Below are positions 53,676 to 62,203 of a stretch of 64,000 nucleotides of DNA, in pieces. Both the position numbers and the translations under genes were made by a program. The notes beneath the pieces were generated by a model, which did not search any database, was not told where the DNA came from, and was given only the letters and a program-made list of their open reading frames with translations. Source of the DNA: Thalassobium sp. R2A62 (GTDB lineage: Bacteria > Pseudomonadota > Alphaproteobacteria > Rhodobacterales > Rhodobacteraceae); contig NZ_GG697169.2 in assembly GCF_000161835.1 (NCBI RefSeq), positions 2,794,575-2,858,574 of the forward strand, read 5' to 3'. Within the stretch, counting starts at the first letter, position 1, and the number at the start of each line of letters is the position of its first letter.

Positions 53676-54849
53676 CAAGGCTGAGCCGATCCGATTTGTA
53701 GGCAACCGCAAGGGGTTGTTCTGGCTGGCCTTCAAGACCGGTTTGTGGACGATCCTGACACTGGGACTGTACCGATTTTGGATGAAAACGCGGATGCGCC
53801 GCTGGTATTGGTCAGCGATCCGGCCTGCGGGTCATCCATTTGAATATGTCGGGAACCCTTGGGAAAAGCTGTTAGGCTTTTTGATCGCGGTTGTGATCCT
53901 CGCCTTCTACATTGGCATCGTGAACCTGATACTGATGTTTGTCAGCTTTTCACTGCTATCCAATAATTTTGCGGCCTATGCTGTCAGCTTTATAGGGGTC
54001 ATCCCCCTGTGGTTTTATGCCCGTTACAGAGCGCGACGTTATGTGCTGGCACGAACCCGGTGGCGCGGGGTGCGGTTCGGATTAGAGCCGGGCGCATGGG
54101 GCTATGCATTTCGGGCGCTGGGCCATTGGACCCTAACAGTCTTGACCGCCGGTCTGATGTGGCCGCGCATGACGTTCTGGTTAGAGAAATACGTGACCGA
54201 CCGCACATTCTACGGGTCGGCACGGATGAACCAAGGTGGCGATTGGAAGATGCTGATGCCAGCGATCACGCATGCTGTGATCGGTGTTGTGTTTACTGGG
54301 GGTGCGGCTTTGTCCATCATGCAGAACCCTGCGATGGCTTGGATGTTGGTGGGGTCGATGCCTTGGCTCCTCTATGGTCTGGTGCATTACTCTGTCGAAA
54401 GCCGGCGATTGTTGGCGAACGAAAAGACGGCCGGTGGCGTCGGCTTGTGGTCGCAAGCGCGGCCAAGGCGCATCGCGCGGATTTATGGCTTTGGCTATGT
54501 GGCTGTCTTTTTTATGCTGATGATCCCCCTGGTGCCGGTGAGCGTTCTGATTGTTCTGCTTGAAGCCCAAGAAGTGGGGTTGAGGGGCGACAATCCTTTC
54601 TTTGTCTGGCTCGGGACGCTGCCGCGGACTTTGCTGACGATTGTTGGGGTATTGTTGTATTTCTCGGTCTTCTTGTTCTGGAACGTGTTGACCCAAGTAT
54701 TTCTGACGATGCCGATTTTGCGTCACTATGCACAAACCTTGGCCGTGACAGACGCGGACAAATTGTATGACATCAGCCAACGGGCGCGCGATGAGTTTGC
54801 CGAGGCTGAAGGGTTCGCAGAAGCATTAGACGTAGGAGCCGCACTATGA
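53521..54849 (+). CDS. DUF898 (YjgN-like) polytopic membrane protein
   Basis: A protein of up to 442 residues with multiple helices and the DUF898 signature: [20 protein letters not shown] then [15 protein letters not shown] near the N-terminus, repeated as [20 protein letters not shown], with [14 protein letters not shown] after. Function unknown. The start is uncertain: ATG 53521 lies 155 bases inside parC after a weak GGGGG, while the core needs only about residue 55 onward, where no ATG or GTG is seen before the core. Coupled to the peptidase gene by ATGA. Confidence 0.78.
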   Translation: MSRPSPWPGGSRGRTPQDEPAQKLSLPNGQENAQAQGVWPLADSPAITDSPDKAEPIRFVGNRKGLFWLAFKTGLWTILTLGLYRFWMKTRMRRWYWSAIRPAGHPFEYVGNPWEKLLGFLIAVVILAFYIGIVNLILMFVSFSLLSNNFAAYAVSFIGVIPLWFYARYRARRYVLARTRWRGVRFGLEPGAWGYAFRALGHWTLTVLTAGLMWPRMTFWLEKYVTDRTFYGSARMNQGGDWKMLMPAITHAVIGVVFTGGAALSIMQNPAMAWMLVGSMPWLLYGLVHYSVESRRLLANEKTAGGVGLWSQARPRRIARIYGFGYVAVFFMLMIPLVPVSVLIVLLEAQEVGLRGDNPFFVWLGTLPRTLLTIVGVLLYFSVFLFWNVLTQVFLTMPILRHYAQTLAVTDADKLYDISQRARDEFAEAEGFAEALDVGAAL

Positions 54850-56006
54850 CCGAACGCACAGTGATCCGTGTCGGCGCCGAGGCGTCGGTGTTTTCTGGAA
54901 CAGGCCAGTTTTTTGATGGCGACATGGCACATCCCCAAGACGTCACGCTGGCTGTCGATGATACCAAGCGACAGTTGATCCTGACTGTGGATGACGATGA
55001 AATTACCCGCTGGCCCTATGACGAAATGCGCAGTGTGCGTGATCAGGCATCTAATGATCTGATGGTGCTGCGGCTGCGCAACGACGGCACCCCGCGTTTG
55101 ATTTTGACCGATGCAGCCGACATGGCGATCATCCGGTCACGCGCTAAACATCTGCACAAACGGCCCCCTGTCGAGAACAAGAAACGACTGGTCACTTGGT
55201 CACTGGCTGCGGTGGCATCAGTGGCTTTGATTATCGGCGTTTTGGTCCCCGTCATGGCAGATCAGTTGGCTGAGTTTTTGCCGCCCGAAGGGGAAAAAGC
55301 GTTGGGTGACACTACCTTTGCCCAAATCCGTGGCGCGTTGGACGAGACGGGTTTTCAACCACTTGCGATTTGCGAAGATCCTGACGGGTTGGCGGCGTTG
55401 GACAAAATGCGTGTCGCGCTAGAAGCCGAGGCAGATTTGCCTGTCGAGCTGACTGTGCATGTGCTGGATCACCCGATGGTAAATGCGTTCGCCTTGCCAG
55501 GTGGGTATGTCGTGTTCTTTCGCGGGTTGATCGACGCGGCAGAAACCCACGAAGAGGTCGCAGCGGTCTTTGCCCATGAAATGGGTCACGTCGAAGCGCG
55601 AGATCCGACACGCATTGCAATGCGGTCCGCGGGATCTATCGGGGTGCTGGGGTTGTTGTTCGGCGATTTCGCTGGCGGTGCCTTGGTTCTCTTTTTGGCA
55701 GAACGCTTGATCCAAGCTGATTATACTCAAGCGGCCGAGGCGAAGGCCGACACCTATGCGCATGCGGTTTTGGCTGACGCGGGTGTGCCCCCTAGCGCCA
55801 TCGGGGATTTCTTTGAACGGATGGTCGTGGACGGCGCAGATGCGGACGACAGCATTATTCAGCATTTCATTTCTCACCCCGAAATGGGCGACCGGATTGC
55901 GGCAGCACGGGCGGCAACACCCAATGCGTTTGCTGCCAAGCCGCTTTTGACGGTTGAAGAATGGCGCGCCTTGCAGGGCATTTGCCCGCTGACGTTTGGG
56001 TCATGA
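54846..56006 (+). CDS. M48-family membrane metallopeptidase
   Basis: A 386-residue zinc protease. A soluble beta-rich N-terminal segment of about 100 residues precedes one membrane helix (LVTWSLAAVASVALIIGVLV). The peptidase domain follows: FALPGGYVVFFRGLIDAAET, then zinc motif HEMGH at 244-248 (VFAHEMGHVEARDPTR), and the third ligand Glu in QAAEAKADTYAHAVLADAG. Domain placement suggests a periplasmic protease in envelope quality control, similar to BepA/LoiP. It overlaps the DUF898 gene by 4 bases. Confidence 0.85.
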   Translation: MTERTVIRVGAEASVFSGTGQFFDGDMAHPQDVTLAVDDTKRQLILTVDDDEITRWPYDEMRSVRDQASNDLMVLRLRNDGTPRLILTDAADMAIIRSRAKHLHKRPPVENKKRLVTWSLAAVASVALIIGVLVPVMADQLAEFLPPEGEKALGDTTFAQIRGALDETGFQPLAICEDPDGLAALDKMRVALEAEADLPVELTVHVLDHPMVNAFALPGGYVVFFRGLIDAAETHEEVAAVFAHEMGHVEARDPTRIAMRSAGSIGVLGLLFGDFAGGALVLFLAERLIQADYTQAAEAKADTYAHAVLADAGVPPSAIGDFFERMVVDGADADDSIIQHFISHPEMGDRIAAARAATPNAFAAKPLLTVEEWRALQGICPLTFGS

Positions 56007-56064
56007 TTTGCACCTTGGGCGGGCCTAGGTTAACGCTTGTGTCAACAAACAAAGGATTGCTGCG

Positions 56065-56691
56065 ATGAGACTTCAAGCATTTGGCACATTGGCCGCCGCA
56101 TTTTTGGTCGCAGCCTGTCAGGGTGGTGTCGAAGACCTCGCTGGACCGGTCGAGCCTTTGGGCGATTACCGCAAAGGCTTTGTCGCCGTGGTCGCACCCA
56201 ATCTGCAAAAGGGGCCGGTGTCGCGCGACGCAACAGCGGACGAATGGACTGGTGCTGTTGAGGCGGCGCTGAATGAACGGTTTGATCGCTACGAAGGCAC
56301 CAAGTTCTATCACTTGGGCGTCTCGGTTGAGGCCTACATCCTCGCGCCTCCAGGTATTCCCGTCGTGTTGTCGCCGAAATCAGCGCTGATTTTGAATGTC
56401 ACGGTATGGGACGATTCTACCCAAACCAAACTGAACGAAGAGCCGCATCAGGTGACGGTTTTGGAAACGTTCGGCGCCGACACGTTGATTGGTACCGGCT
56501 ACACGAAAACCAAAGAAGAGCAGATCGAGAACCTGAGCCAGAACGCCGCGCGTGCGATTGAGCGTTATATGCGCACCAACGGTCAGTGGTTCGGAACCCA
56601 AGCCGAAGTCTTGGAAGACGACGCTACGATCATTGATGGTGATGCTCTGATGCAAGCCGCCGGACCGACAGCAGACGGTGCCGAAAACTGA
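56065..56691 (+). CDS. Hypothetical lipoprotein
   Basis: A 208-residue lipoprotein: signal peptide RLQAFGTLAAAFLVAACQGG with lipobox VAAC. The mature part (YRKGFVAVVAPNLQKGPVSR, FDRYEGTKFYHLGVSVEAYI, ALILNVTVWDDSTQTKLNEE) contains alternating beta segments. No family recognised. It is the third gene of a probable DUF898-M48 protease-lipoprotein unit, 58 bases after the protease. Confidence 0.68.
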   Translation: MRLQAFGTLAAAFLVAACQGGVEDLAGPVEPLGDYRKGFVAVVAPNLQKGPVSRDATADEWTGAVEAALNERFDRYEGTKFYHLGVSVEAYILAPPGIPVVLSPKSALILNVTVWDDSTQTKLNEEPHQVTVLETFGADTLIGTGYTKTKEEQIENLSQNAARAIERYMRTNGQWFGTQAEVLEDDATIIDGDALMQAAGPTADGAEN

Positions 56692-56789
56692 TCTCTTGAT
56701 TTTCTTGTTCGATCCGACTATTTCGCCCGCGTATCAATTCGGGCCCTGATCGCGATGACAGCGCCCCCCAAATAGCGAGGCGTCCCGTC

Positions 56790-57965
56790 ATGGGTAAGGA
56801 AAAGTTTGAACGTAATAAGCCGCACGTCAACATCGGCACGATTGGCCACGTTGACCACGGCAAAACGACTTTGACAGCTGCGATCACCAAGTATTTTGGT
56901 GACTTCCAGGCGTATGACCAGATTGACGGCGCGCCAGAAGAAAAAGCACGTGGTATCACGATTTCGACTGCACACGTTGAGTACGAGACAGAGTCCCGTC
57001 ACTACGCGCACGTCGACTGCCCGGGCCACGCTGACTACGTCAAGAACATGATCACTGGTGCTGCTCAGATGGACGGCGCGATCTTGGTTGTGAACGCTGC
57101 TGATGGCCCGATGCCACAGACGCGCGAGCACATCCTGTTGGGCCGCCAGGTTGGTATCCCGAAGATGGTCGTTTACATGAACAAAGTTGACCAGGTTGAC
57201 GACGAAGAGCTGCTGGAACTCGTTGAGATGGAAATCCGCGAGCTGCTGTCTTCGTATGACTACCCAGGCGACGACATTCCTGTGATCCCAGGTTCGGCTT
57301 TGGCTGCGATGGAAGGCAACACACCAGAGATTGGTGAAGAGTCGATCAAGAAGCTGATGGCTGCTGTTGACGAGTACATCCCGACACCAGAGCGTGCTGT
57401 TGACCAGCCGTTCCTGATGCCAATCGAGGACGTATTCTCGATCTCTGGCCGTGGTACAGTTGTAACAGGCCGCATCGAGCGTGGCGTGATCAACGTCGGC
57501 GAAGAAATCGAAATCGTTGGTATCCGTGACACATCCAAGACCACATGTACTGGTGTTGAAATGTTCCGCAAGCTGCTGGATTCCGGTGAAGCTGGCGACA
57601 ACATCGGCGCACTTCTTCGCGGTGTTGACCGTGAAGGCGTTGAGCGTGGTCAGGTTCTGGTCAAGCCAGGATCCGTGACACCACACACCAAGTTCGAAGC
57701 TGAGGCCTATATCCTCACCAAAGACGAGGGCGGCCGTCACACGCCGTTCTTCGCGAACTACCGTCCACAGTTCTACTTCCGTACAACTGACGTGACTGGC
57801 ACAGTTGAGCTGCCTTCGGGTACTGAGATGGTTATGCCTGGCGACAACCTGAAGTTCGAAGTTGAACTGATCGCACCGATTGCGATGGAAGAAGGTCTGC
57901 GCTTTGCGATCCGCGAAGGCGGCCGCACAGTCGGCGCTGGCGTGGTTTCCAAAATCCTCGCCTAA
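56790..57965 (+). CDS. tuf: Elongation factor Tu
   Basis: A 391-residue EF-Tu. G1 is [14 protein letters not shown], switch/G3 [20 protein letters not shown], and G4 [20 protein letters not shown], with domains 2 and 3 complete ([38 protein letters not shown]). Codon use is strongly biased towards a few codons (GGT/GGC, CGT/CGC, CTG), unlike its neighbours, as expected for very high expression. The family's second tuf copy is not in view. A strong terminator follows. Confidence 0.97.
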   Translation: MGKEKFERNKPHVNIGTIGHVDHGKTTLTAAITKYFGDFQAYDQIDGAPEEKARGITISTAHVEYETESRHYAHVDCPGHADYVKNMITGAAQMDGAILVVNAADGPMPQTREHILLGRQVGIPKMVVYMNKVDQVDDEELLELVEMEIRELLSSYDYPGDDIPVIPGSALAAMEGNTPEIGEESIKKLMAAVDEYIPTPERAVDQPFLMPIEDVFSISGRGTVVTGRIERGVINVGEEIEIVGIRDTSKTTCTGVEMFRKLLDSGEAGDNIGALLRGVDREGVERGQVLVKPGSVTPHTKFEAEAYILTKDEGGRHTPFFANYRPQFYFRTTDVTGTVELPSGTEMVMPGDNLKFEVELIAPIAMEEGLRFAIREGGRTVGAGVVSKILA

Positions 57966-57994
57966 TTTGCCACTGGCAAAGCGAACTCTTAAAG

Positions 57995-58026
57995 AAGGCC
58001 GCCCCCAACCGGGGCGGCCTTTTTTG
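57995..58026 (+). terminator. Strong intrinsic terminator of tuf
   Basis: AAGGCCGCCCC (57995-58005) pairs perfectly with GGGGCGGCCTT (58011-58021) around CAACC, followed by a run of T. Confidence 0.93.
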
Positions 58027-58046
58027 TCGGGAAATGTTGGCGAGAT

Positions 58047-59072
58047 CTACTTCGGCCTGCGATGCCCGCGGGGTGTTTCACCATAGCGTTCTTTGTAGTG
58101 ACGAGAAAACACCGCGTTTGAATTGAACCCTGTTGCCATCGCAATTTCTATCACGCTGAGGTTCGTCTCCATCAGCAAAGTGCGCGCGCGGTCCAGTCTG
58201 ATGTTGCGGTAGGTTTGGGCCGGTGCTTCGTCCAAGAGTTGACGGAACTGGCGTTCGATTTGTCGACGGGAAATTCCAGCACTTGCTGCGAGTTCGGACA
58301 GAGTAAGCGGAGTTTCGACATTGTCGTACATCGCGCGCAGCACGGACAAAACACGTGGATTTCGAGAACTGATCGCCTTGGCAATAGAAGATCGCTGTTC
58401 TGTCCGTGTGGTCACATCTGGCCCGTTCAGACACATGTCAGACACGGCGATCGCAAAATCTTCGCCGTAGTCCTTGGCAATGACAGAAATCATCATTTCG
58501 GTCGCTGCAACTCCGCCACCACTGGTCATGAGATCGCCGTCTTTTTCAAACCTCTGGGGGGATGGCGTTAGATCTGGAAATGCCTCAATAAACCCGGGCT
58601 GGTTTTCCCAATGCAGCGTGAATGTTTTACCTTCCAGTAGACCGGCCCGGGCGAGGGTGGCCGCGCCGGTGCAAACGCCACCGACCTTTCCGCCAAACCG
58701 GACGTGACGTCTGACGCGGCCAAGAACGGTATCTGTCGCGGCGTTGGTACCGTTGTTGCCAGAGCAGACGAAAAGATATGTGTCAGGCTTGAGATCATCG
58801 AGACCCAAATGCACATCAATATCAATGCCAGAAGACGATGAAACAGCGCGGCTGTCTGGGGAGACTGCCAGCCACCCGTAGAGCGGTTTTTGTGCAAGTT
58901 GGTTGGCGATCCGCAGTGGGTCTAGCGCGGCGCTAAAGGCGAGCAATGTAAACTGAGGCAACAACAGAAACCCAAACCAGCGGGTGTCTTTTGGGTCTTT
59001 GACCGGATAGCTGAACGCACCCGCAGGGACGAGGTCCGGTCGATTTGGGTCCGTGCCTTTGCTGGTGCTCAC
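58047..59072 (-). CDS. GlxA-type AraC-family regulator (DJ-1/PfpI + AraC)
   Basis: A 341-residue regulator. The N-terminal DJ-1/PfpI-like sensor domain (about 25-200) has FGFLLLPQFTLLAFSAALDP, YLFVCSGNNGTNAATDTVLG and GGKVGGVCTGAATLARAGLL (nucleophile-elbow Cys region). The C-terminal AraC DNA-binding part has LTLSELAASAGISRRQIERQ and LSVIEIAMATGFNSNAVFSR. This architecture matches regulators of carnitine, glycine betaine and other quaternary amine catabolism (GbdR/CdhR type). GTG start. It follows the PhyH-family gene by one base. Confidence 0.87.
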   Translation of the reverse strand: MSTSKGTDPNRPDLVPAGAFSYPVKDPKDTRWFGFLLLPQFTLLAFSAALDPLRIANQLAQKPLYGWLAVSPDSRAVSSSSGIDIDVHLGLDDLKPDTYLFVCSGNNGTNAATDTVLGRVRRHVRFGGKVGGVCTGAATLARAGLLEGKTFTLHWENQPGFIEAFPDLTPSPQRFEKDGDLMTSGGGVAATEMMISVIAKDYGEDFAIAVSDMCLNGPDVTTRTEQRSSIAKAISSRNPRVLSVLRAMYDNVETPLTLSELAASAGISRRQIERQFRQLLDEAPAQTYRNIRLDRARTLLMETNLSVIEIAMATGFNSNAVFSRHYKERYGETPRGHRRPK

Positions 59073-59073
59073 G

Positions 59074-59886
59074 TCATCGCTCTTGATCTGTGGGCTCCAA
59101 CAGCATCGGGAACCAGTCCTCGCGAAACCGTTGTCCGGGTTTCATGTCATGTCCGGGGAAGGGCGGGGACGTCGGGCCGGGGCGTTCGACATAGCGCGCA
59201 TCGTCGCCCAGCAACCGCAGTGAAAACGCACGACGACGGGTGCCAGCATCGTTGCCGCGCGCGCCATGCAGTGTCTTGTAGTTGAACGCCACGGCATCAC
59301 CCGGTTCCATGTCGTACTCTCGAATGTCCATCCCTTCGGCATCAGGATCAGGGACCTGCATGTAGTCTTCGTCGTTTGGATAGAAGCTAGTCTCGGCCAA
59401 CCAGCGGGTTGGGAGTACTGGTTTTTCCCACAGATGTGAGCCAGCAACACAGCGCAAAGATGCGGAACGAACGGGATCAAGGGGGGACCAAAAACTCACG
59501 GTCTGGTCGCCTTCTACAAAGTAGTAGGGGCTGTCTTGGTGCCATGGGGTCGGTTTGGACGTGCCGGGTTCTTTGACCAAGACGTGATCGTGAAACATCT
59601 GAACGGTCTTTGAGCCCATCAGCTCGGCTGCCACGGCCGCGGCCGGCGACGCTTTGATCGCCTCTTGGAATTCGGAAATCCGTGTCCAGTTGCAATAGTC
59701 GTCAAAGAAGCGGCCGCCTTCGCCCTCGTTCAGGTTCTCAGCGGCGTAAGGGCCGGGTTCGGCCATATTGCGCGCCACTCCGTCACGAAGCTGATCAACC
59801 TGATCCTTGAACAGACCTTTGACCAGTACCACACCATCACGGGCGTAGGCGTCAATGTGATCTTGGGTCAAAAGAGGGTGTGTCAT
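59074..59886 (-). CDS. Phytanoyl-CoA dioxygenase (PhyH)-family oxygenase
   Basis: A 270-residue Fe(II)/2-oxoglutarate-type oxygenase. Metal ligands fit HxD in PTPWHQDSPYYFVEGDQTVS and a distal His in AVAFNYKTLHGARGNDAGTR, with Arg following for 2-oxoglutarate. The N-terminal TQDHIDAYARDGVVLVKGLF is a usual PhyH start. Members hydroxylate fatty acyl-CoA, ectoine and amine- or phosphonate-like compounds, so the substrate is unknown. It shares an operon with the Rieske oxygenase upstream and the GlxA regulator downstream. GGAG-like sites are weak. Confidence 0.85.
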   Translation of the reverse strand: MTHPLLTQDHIDAYARDGVVLVKGLFKDQVDQLRDGVARNMAEPGPYAAENLNEGEGGRFFDDYCNWTRISEFQEAIKASPAAAVAAELMGSKTVQMFHDHVLVKEPGTSKPTPWHQDSPYYFVEGDQTVSFWSPLDPVRSASLRCVAGSHLWEKPVLPTRWLAETSFYPNDEDYMQVPDPDAEGMDIREYDMEPGDAVAFNYKTLHGARGNDAGTRRRAFSLRLLGDDARYVERPGPTSPPFPGHDMKPGQRFREDWFPMLLEPTDQER

Positions 59887-59927
59887 GGTAGGCGGCCTTT
59901 CGGGGGGGGCTATCGTTCAGCGCAGGG

Positions 59928-60968
59928 TCATTCAGCCATTTGGCTGTCGACCTGACGTTCTTCATTGATCATCGCCTGTAGTTGGCGACGGAACCGCAGC
60001 TGTCCGCCATCAATTGGCAAATCAATGTGCGGGGATGTTTTGTTGGTCATACCAATCTGGACTTCGTTGAGGACGTCGCGGTCTTCTTCAAAAGCGCGCT
60101 GGACGTCTTCGGTCATCATTTTGGACAAGGCTTTGTCATCCGGACGGATGTTGCGCAACTGGAACCAGTAATAGCGTGTCTGGCTCTCGGTTGTGGGGGT
60201 CATAAAGTTGTAGCTGTCCATGATGAAGGTGTTTTCGTGCAACGGGCCATCGTCGCCACCGGTGCCTGCGGGGGTGAACACCGCTTTGACGAACGCATGA
60301 GACGGATAGCGCACCTCGTAGTGCTGCAAGCGGTCACAGTTGCCTTCGAACTCGACGACCTTTTTGTAGAACGGCGCAGGTTCATGATCCATCATCCAAC
60401 GGTGGACGATCACGCCCTCGTTGGTCTTTTTGATGCGTAGTGGTGTGTCTTTGGTCGCGTCTGCGGCAAAGCTGCTTTGGTGGACCCACGCGACATGGGT
60501 TGGATCCAGCAAGTTGTCGCACATCAGCAGATAGTTGCAGTCCAGCTCCATCGCGTCGCCGCGATTGATGCCCCATTCCGGATTGTCATAATTCTCGATC
60601 TCGAAAATATCCGAGGCGTCAGCGAGCGCGGGATTGCCCATCCAGATCCAGACCAATCCGTATTTCTCATGAAGCGGGTAGGCGTGCACTTTGGCATTGG
60701 ATGGAATGCCGCCAGTGCCGGGTGCCCAAACACATTGGCCGGCGCAATTGAACGTTAGACCGTGATAACCGCATTCTAGGGTGTCCCCTTTGATCCGACC
60801 TTTGGACAGTGGCAATTTGCGGTGGGGGCAGGCGTCCTCAAGCGCGACCAGTTCGCCCGCTTCGGTGCGAAAGACACAGATCTTTTTGCCCAGCACAATG
60901 ATCTGTTGCAGATCGCGGGTGACCTCGTGGTCCCACGCCGCAACGTACCAAGCGTTTTTCAAGAACAT
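59928..60968 (-). CDS. Rieske non-heme iron oxygenase, alpha subunit
   Basis: A 346-residue oxygenase. The Rieske 2Fe-2S ligands are Cys47/His49 (ALEDACPHRKLPLSKG) and Cys66/His69 (LECGYHGLTFNCAGQCVW). The catalytic domain follows with DNLLDPTHVAWVHQSSFAAD (mononuclear iron His region). Size and order resemble the vanillate O-demethylase (VanA)-type oxygenases, which often remove O- or N-methyl groups. No reductase gene is adjacent in view. GAGAGGG precedes the ATG. Confidence 0.87.
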   Translation of the reverse strand: MFLKNAWYVAAWDHEVTRDLQQIIVLGKKICVFRTEAGELVALEDACPHRKLPLSKGRIKGDTLECGYHGLTFNCAGQCVWAPGTGGIPSNAKVHAYPLHEKYGLVWIWMGNPALADASDIFEIENYDNPEWGINRGDAMELDCNYLLMCDNLLDPTHVAWVHQSSFAADATKDTPLRIKKTNEGVIVHRWMMDHEPAPFYKKVVEFEGNCDRLQHYEVRYPSHAFVKAVFTPAGTGGDDGPLHENTFIMDSYNFMTPTTESQTRYYWFQLRNIRPDDKALSKMMTEDVQRAFEEDRDVLNEVQIGMTNKTSPHIDLPIDGGQLRFRRQLQAMINEERQVDSQMAE

Positions 60969-61208
60969 CTGCGTATCCCTCTCGTTTCGCGACCCTAGCC
61001 GCTAGGCAAGTTCAAGCTGTTTTAGTGGTCGCAGTCTAGTGCTTCCTACTCGACAGATCGCCGCAAAGGTCGTCAGAAGCAGAAATCGGGGTTCACGCGA
61101 CAGCGCGAAATCCGAGTTTCTATCAGCATCGCCATTTGCGGAAAGACCTTGCTCGAGCTTGGGGAACACGTACCAATAGGATCAATCATTTCGATCGGTG
61201 ACCCAAAT
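60969..61208. promoter_or_regulatory. Divergent region Rieske oxygenase / LysR gene
   Basis: 240 bases without a credible gene. It should carry promoters for both directions, but I could not identify a convincing operator or -10/-35 pair. Confidence 0.35.
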
Positions 61209-62108
61209 ATGATCAAGAGCCAGATTACGCTCAAACAGCTAGAAGCGTTTGCCTTTGTCGTCGATACGGGCACGTTTCGCGCGGCTGCGGCGGCGCTGGG
61301 GACAACGCAACCCAACATATCTGCCCGTATCACGGCGCTAGAGACGGCTCTTGATGTGTCGCTGCTGATCAGAGACGCGGGTTCTGTCCGATTGACCGTT
61401 GACGGTGAAAGGCTGCTCTTGAAGACGCGAGACGTCTTGTGGGCGGGAGAAGCGCTGATTGTTGAAGCGGGACGTCAGGAGTTGATTGAAGAGACCCTAA
61501 GGCTGGGCGTGACCGAGCTTGTGGCGTGCACGTGGCTACAGCGGTTTTTGCGATTGATGAGAGATGCGTACCCTAAACTTCGCATTCAGCTAGAGGTCGA
61601 TCTTTCGATCGCGATTGATGCCCGATTGATGGAGGGGCAGCTTGATCTGGCGCTTCAAACTGGGCCGTTCAAATCAAAGTCGTTCGCGAGCGATGCGTTG
61701 GGGCAGGAGCGCTATTGCTGGGCCGCGAATTCTGATGTGATCAAGGCCGTAGGCACTGCGCCATCCTTGGCCGCGCTGTTTGAACAGACCATTCTCACCC
61801 ATGCAAAGCATACCCAGGCCTGTGCTGCGCTTCACAGTATCGCGGCCGAGCAGGGCCTGCGCCGAGACCGGATTGTGCATTCCAGCGCATTGTCTGCCTG
61901 TGTCCCGATGGTGCTAGAGGGGTTGGGCGCTGCGATGCTGCCCGAACGTCTCGTTGCTGCTGAGATCGCTGCGGGTGATTTGCACTTGATCCAAACGGAT
62001 TGGTTGCCCGAGCCGCTGTCATTTTTTGCGCGCTATGCGCCCGCGCGGTCTGCGCGCTTTGTCGGGAAAGCAGCCGAGATCGCGCACGTCGCGATGCAAC
62101 CCCAATAG
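61209..62108 (+). CDS. LysR-family transcriptional regulator
   Basis: A 299-residue LysR protein. The winged helix is ITLKQLEAFAFVVDTGTFRA, AAAALGTTQPNISARITALE, then an effector domain from about residue 90 (RLGVTELVACTWLQRFLRLM). The start at 61209 (MIKSQITLKQ) matches family N-termini, and the upstream in-frame ATG at 61149 would add an atypical tail. Divergent from the oxygenase operon and followed by hyuA, so it may regulate both. Confidence 0.85.
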   Translation: MIKSQITLKQLEAFAFVVDTGTFRAAAAALGTTQPNISARITALETALDVSLLIRDAGSVRLTVDGERLLLKTRDVLWAGEALIVEAGRQELIEETLRLGVTELVACTWLQRFLRLMRDAYPKLRIQLEVDLSIAIDARLMEGQLDLALQTGPFKSKSFASDALGQERYCWAANSDVIKAVGTAPSLAALFEQTILTHAKHTQACAALHSIAAEQGLRRDRIVHSSALSACVPMVLEGLGAAMLPERLVAAEIAAGDLHLIQTDWLPEPLSFFARYAPARSARFVGKAAEIAHVAMQPQ

Positions 62109-62203
62109 ATCGAAAAAAGTGATCGAGGTGTAAAATTTAATCGATTTGATTGTTGGTTAGGTTTCAGGTCACTTGCGGATGTAGCACATCGCAGGAGCGC
62201 CCC

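Noticed and set aside
56718-57740. Long - strand frame of 340 residues opposite tuf
   Set aside because: Composition is a shadow of the strongly biased tuf codons, with no domain or ribosome-binding site.
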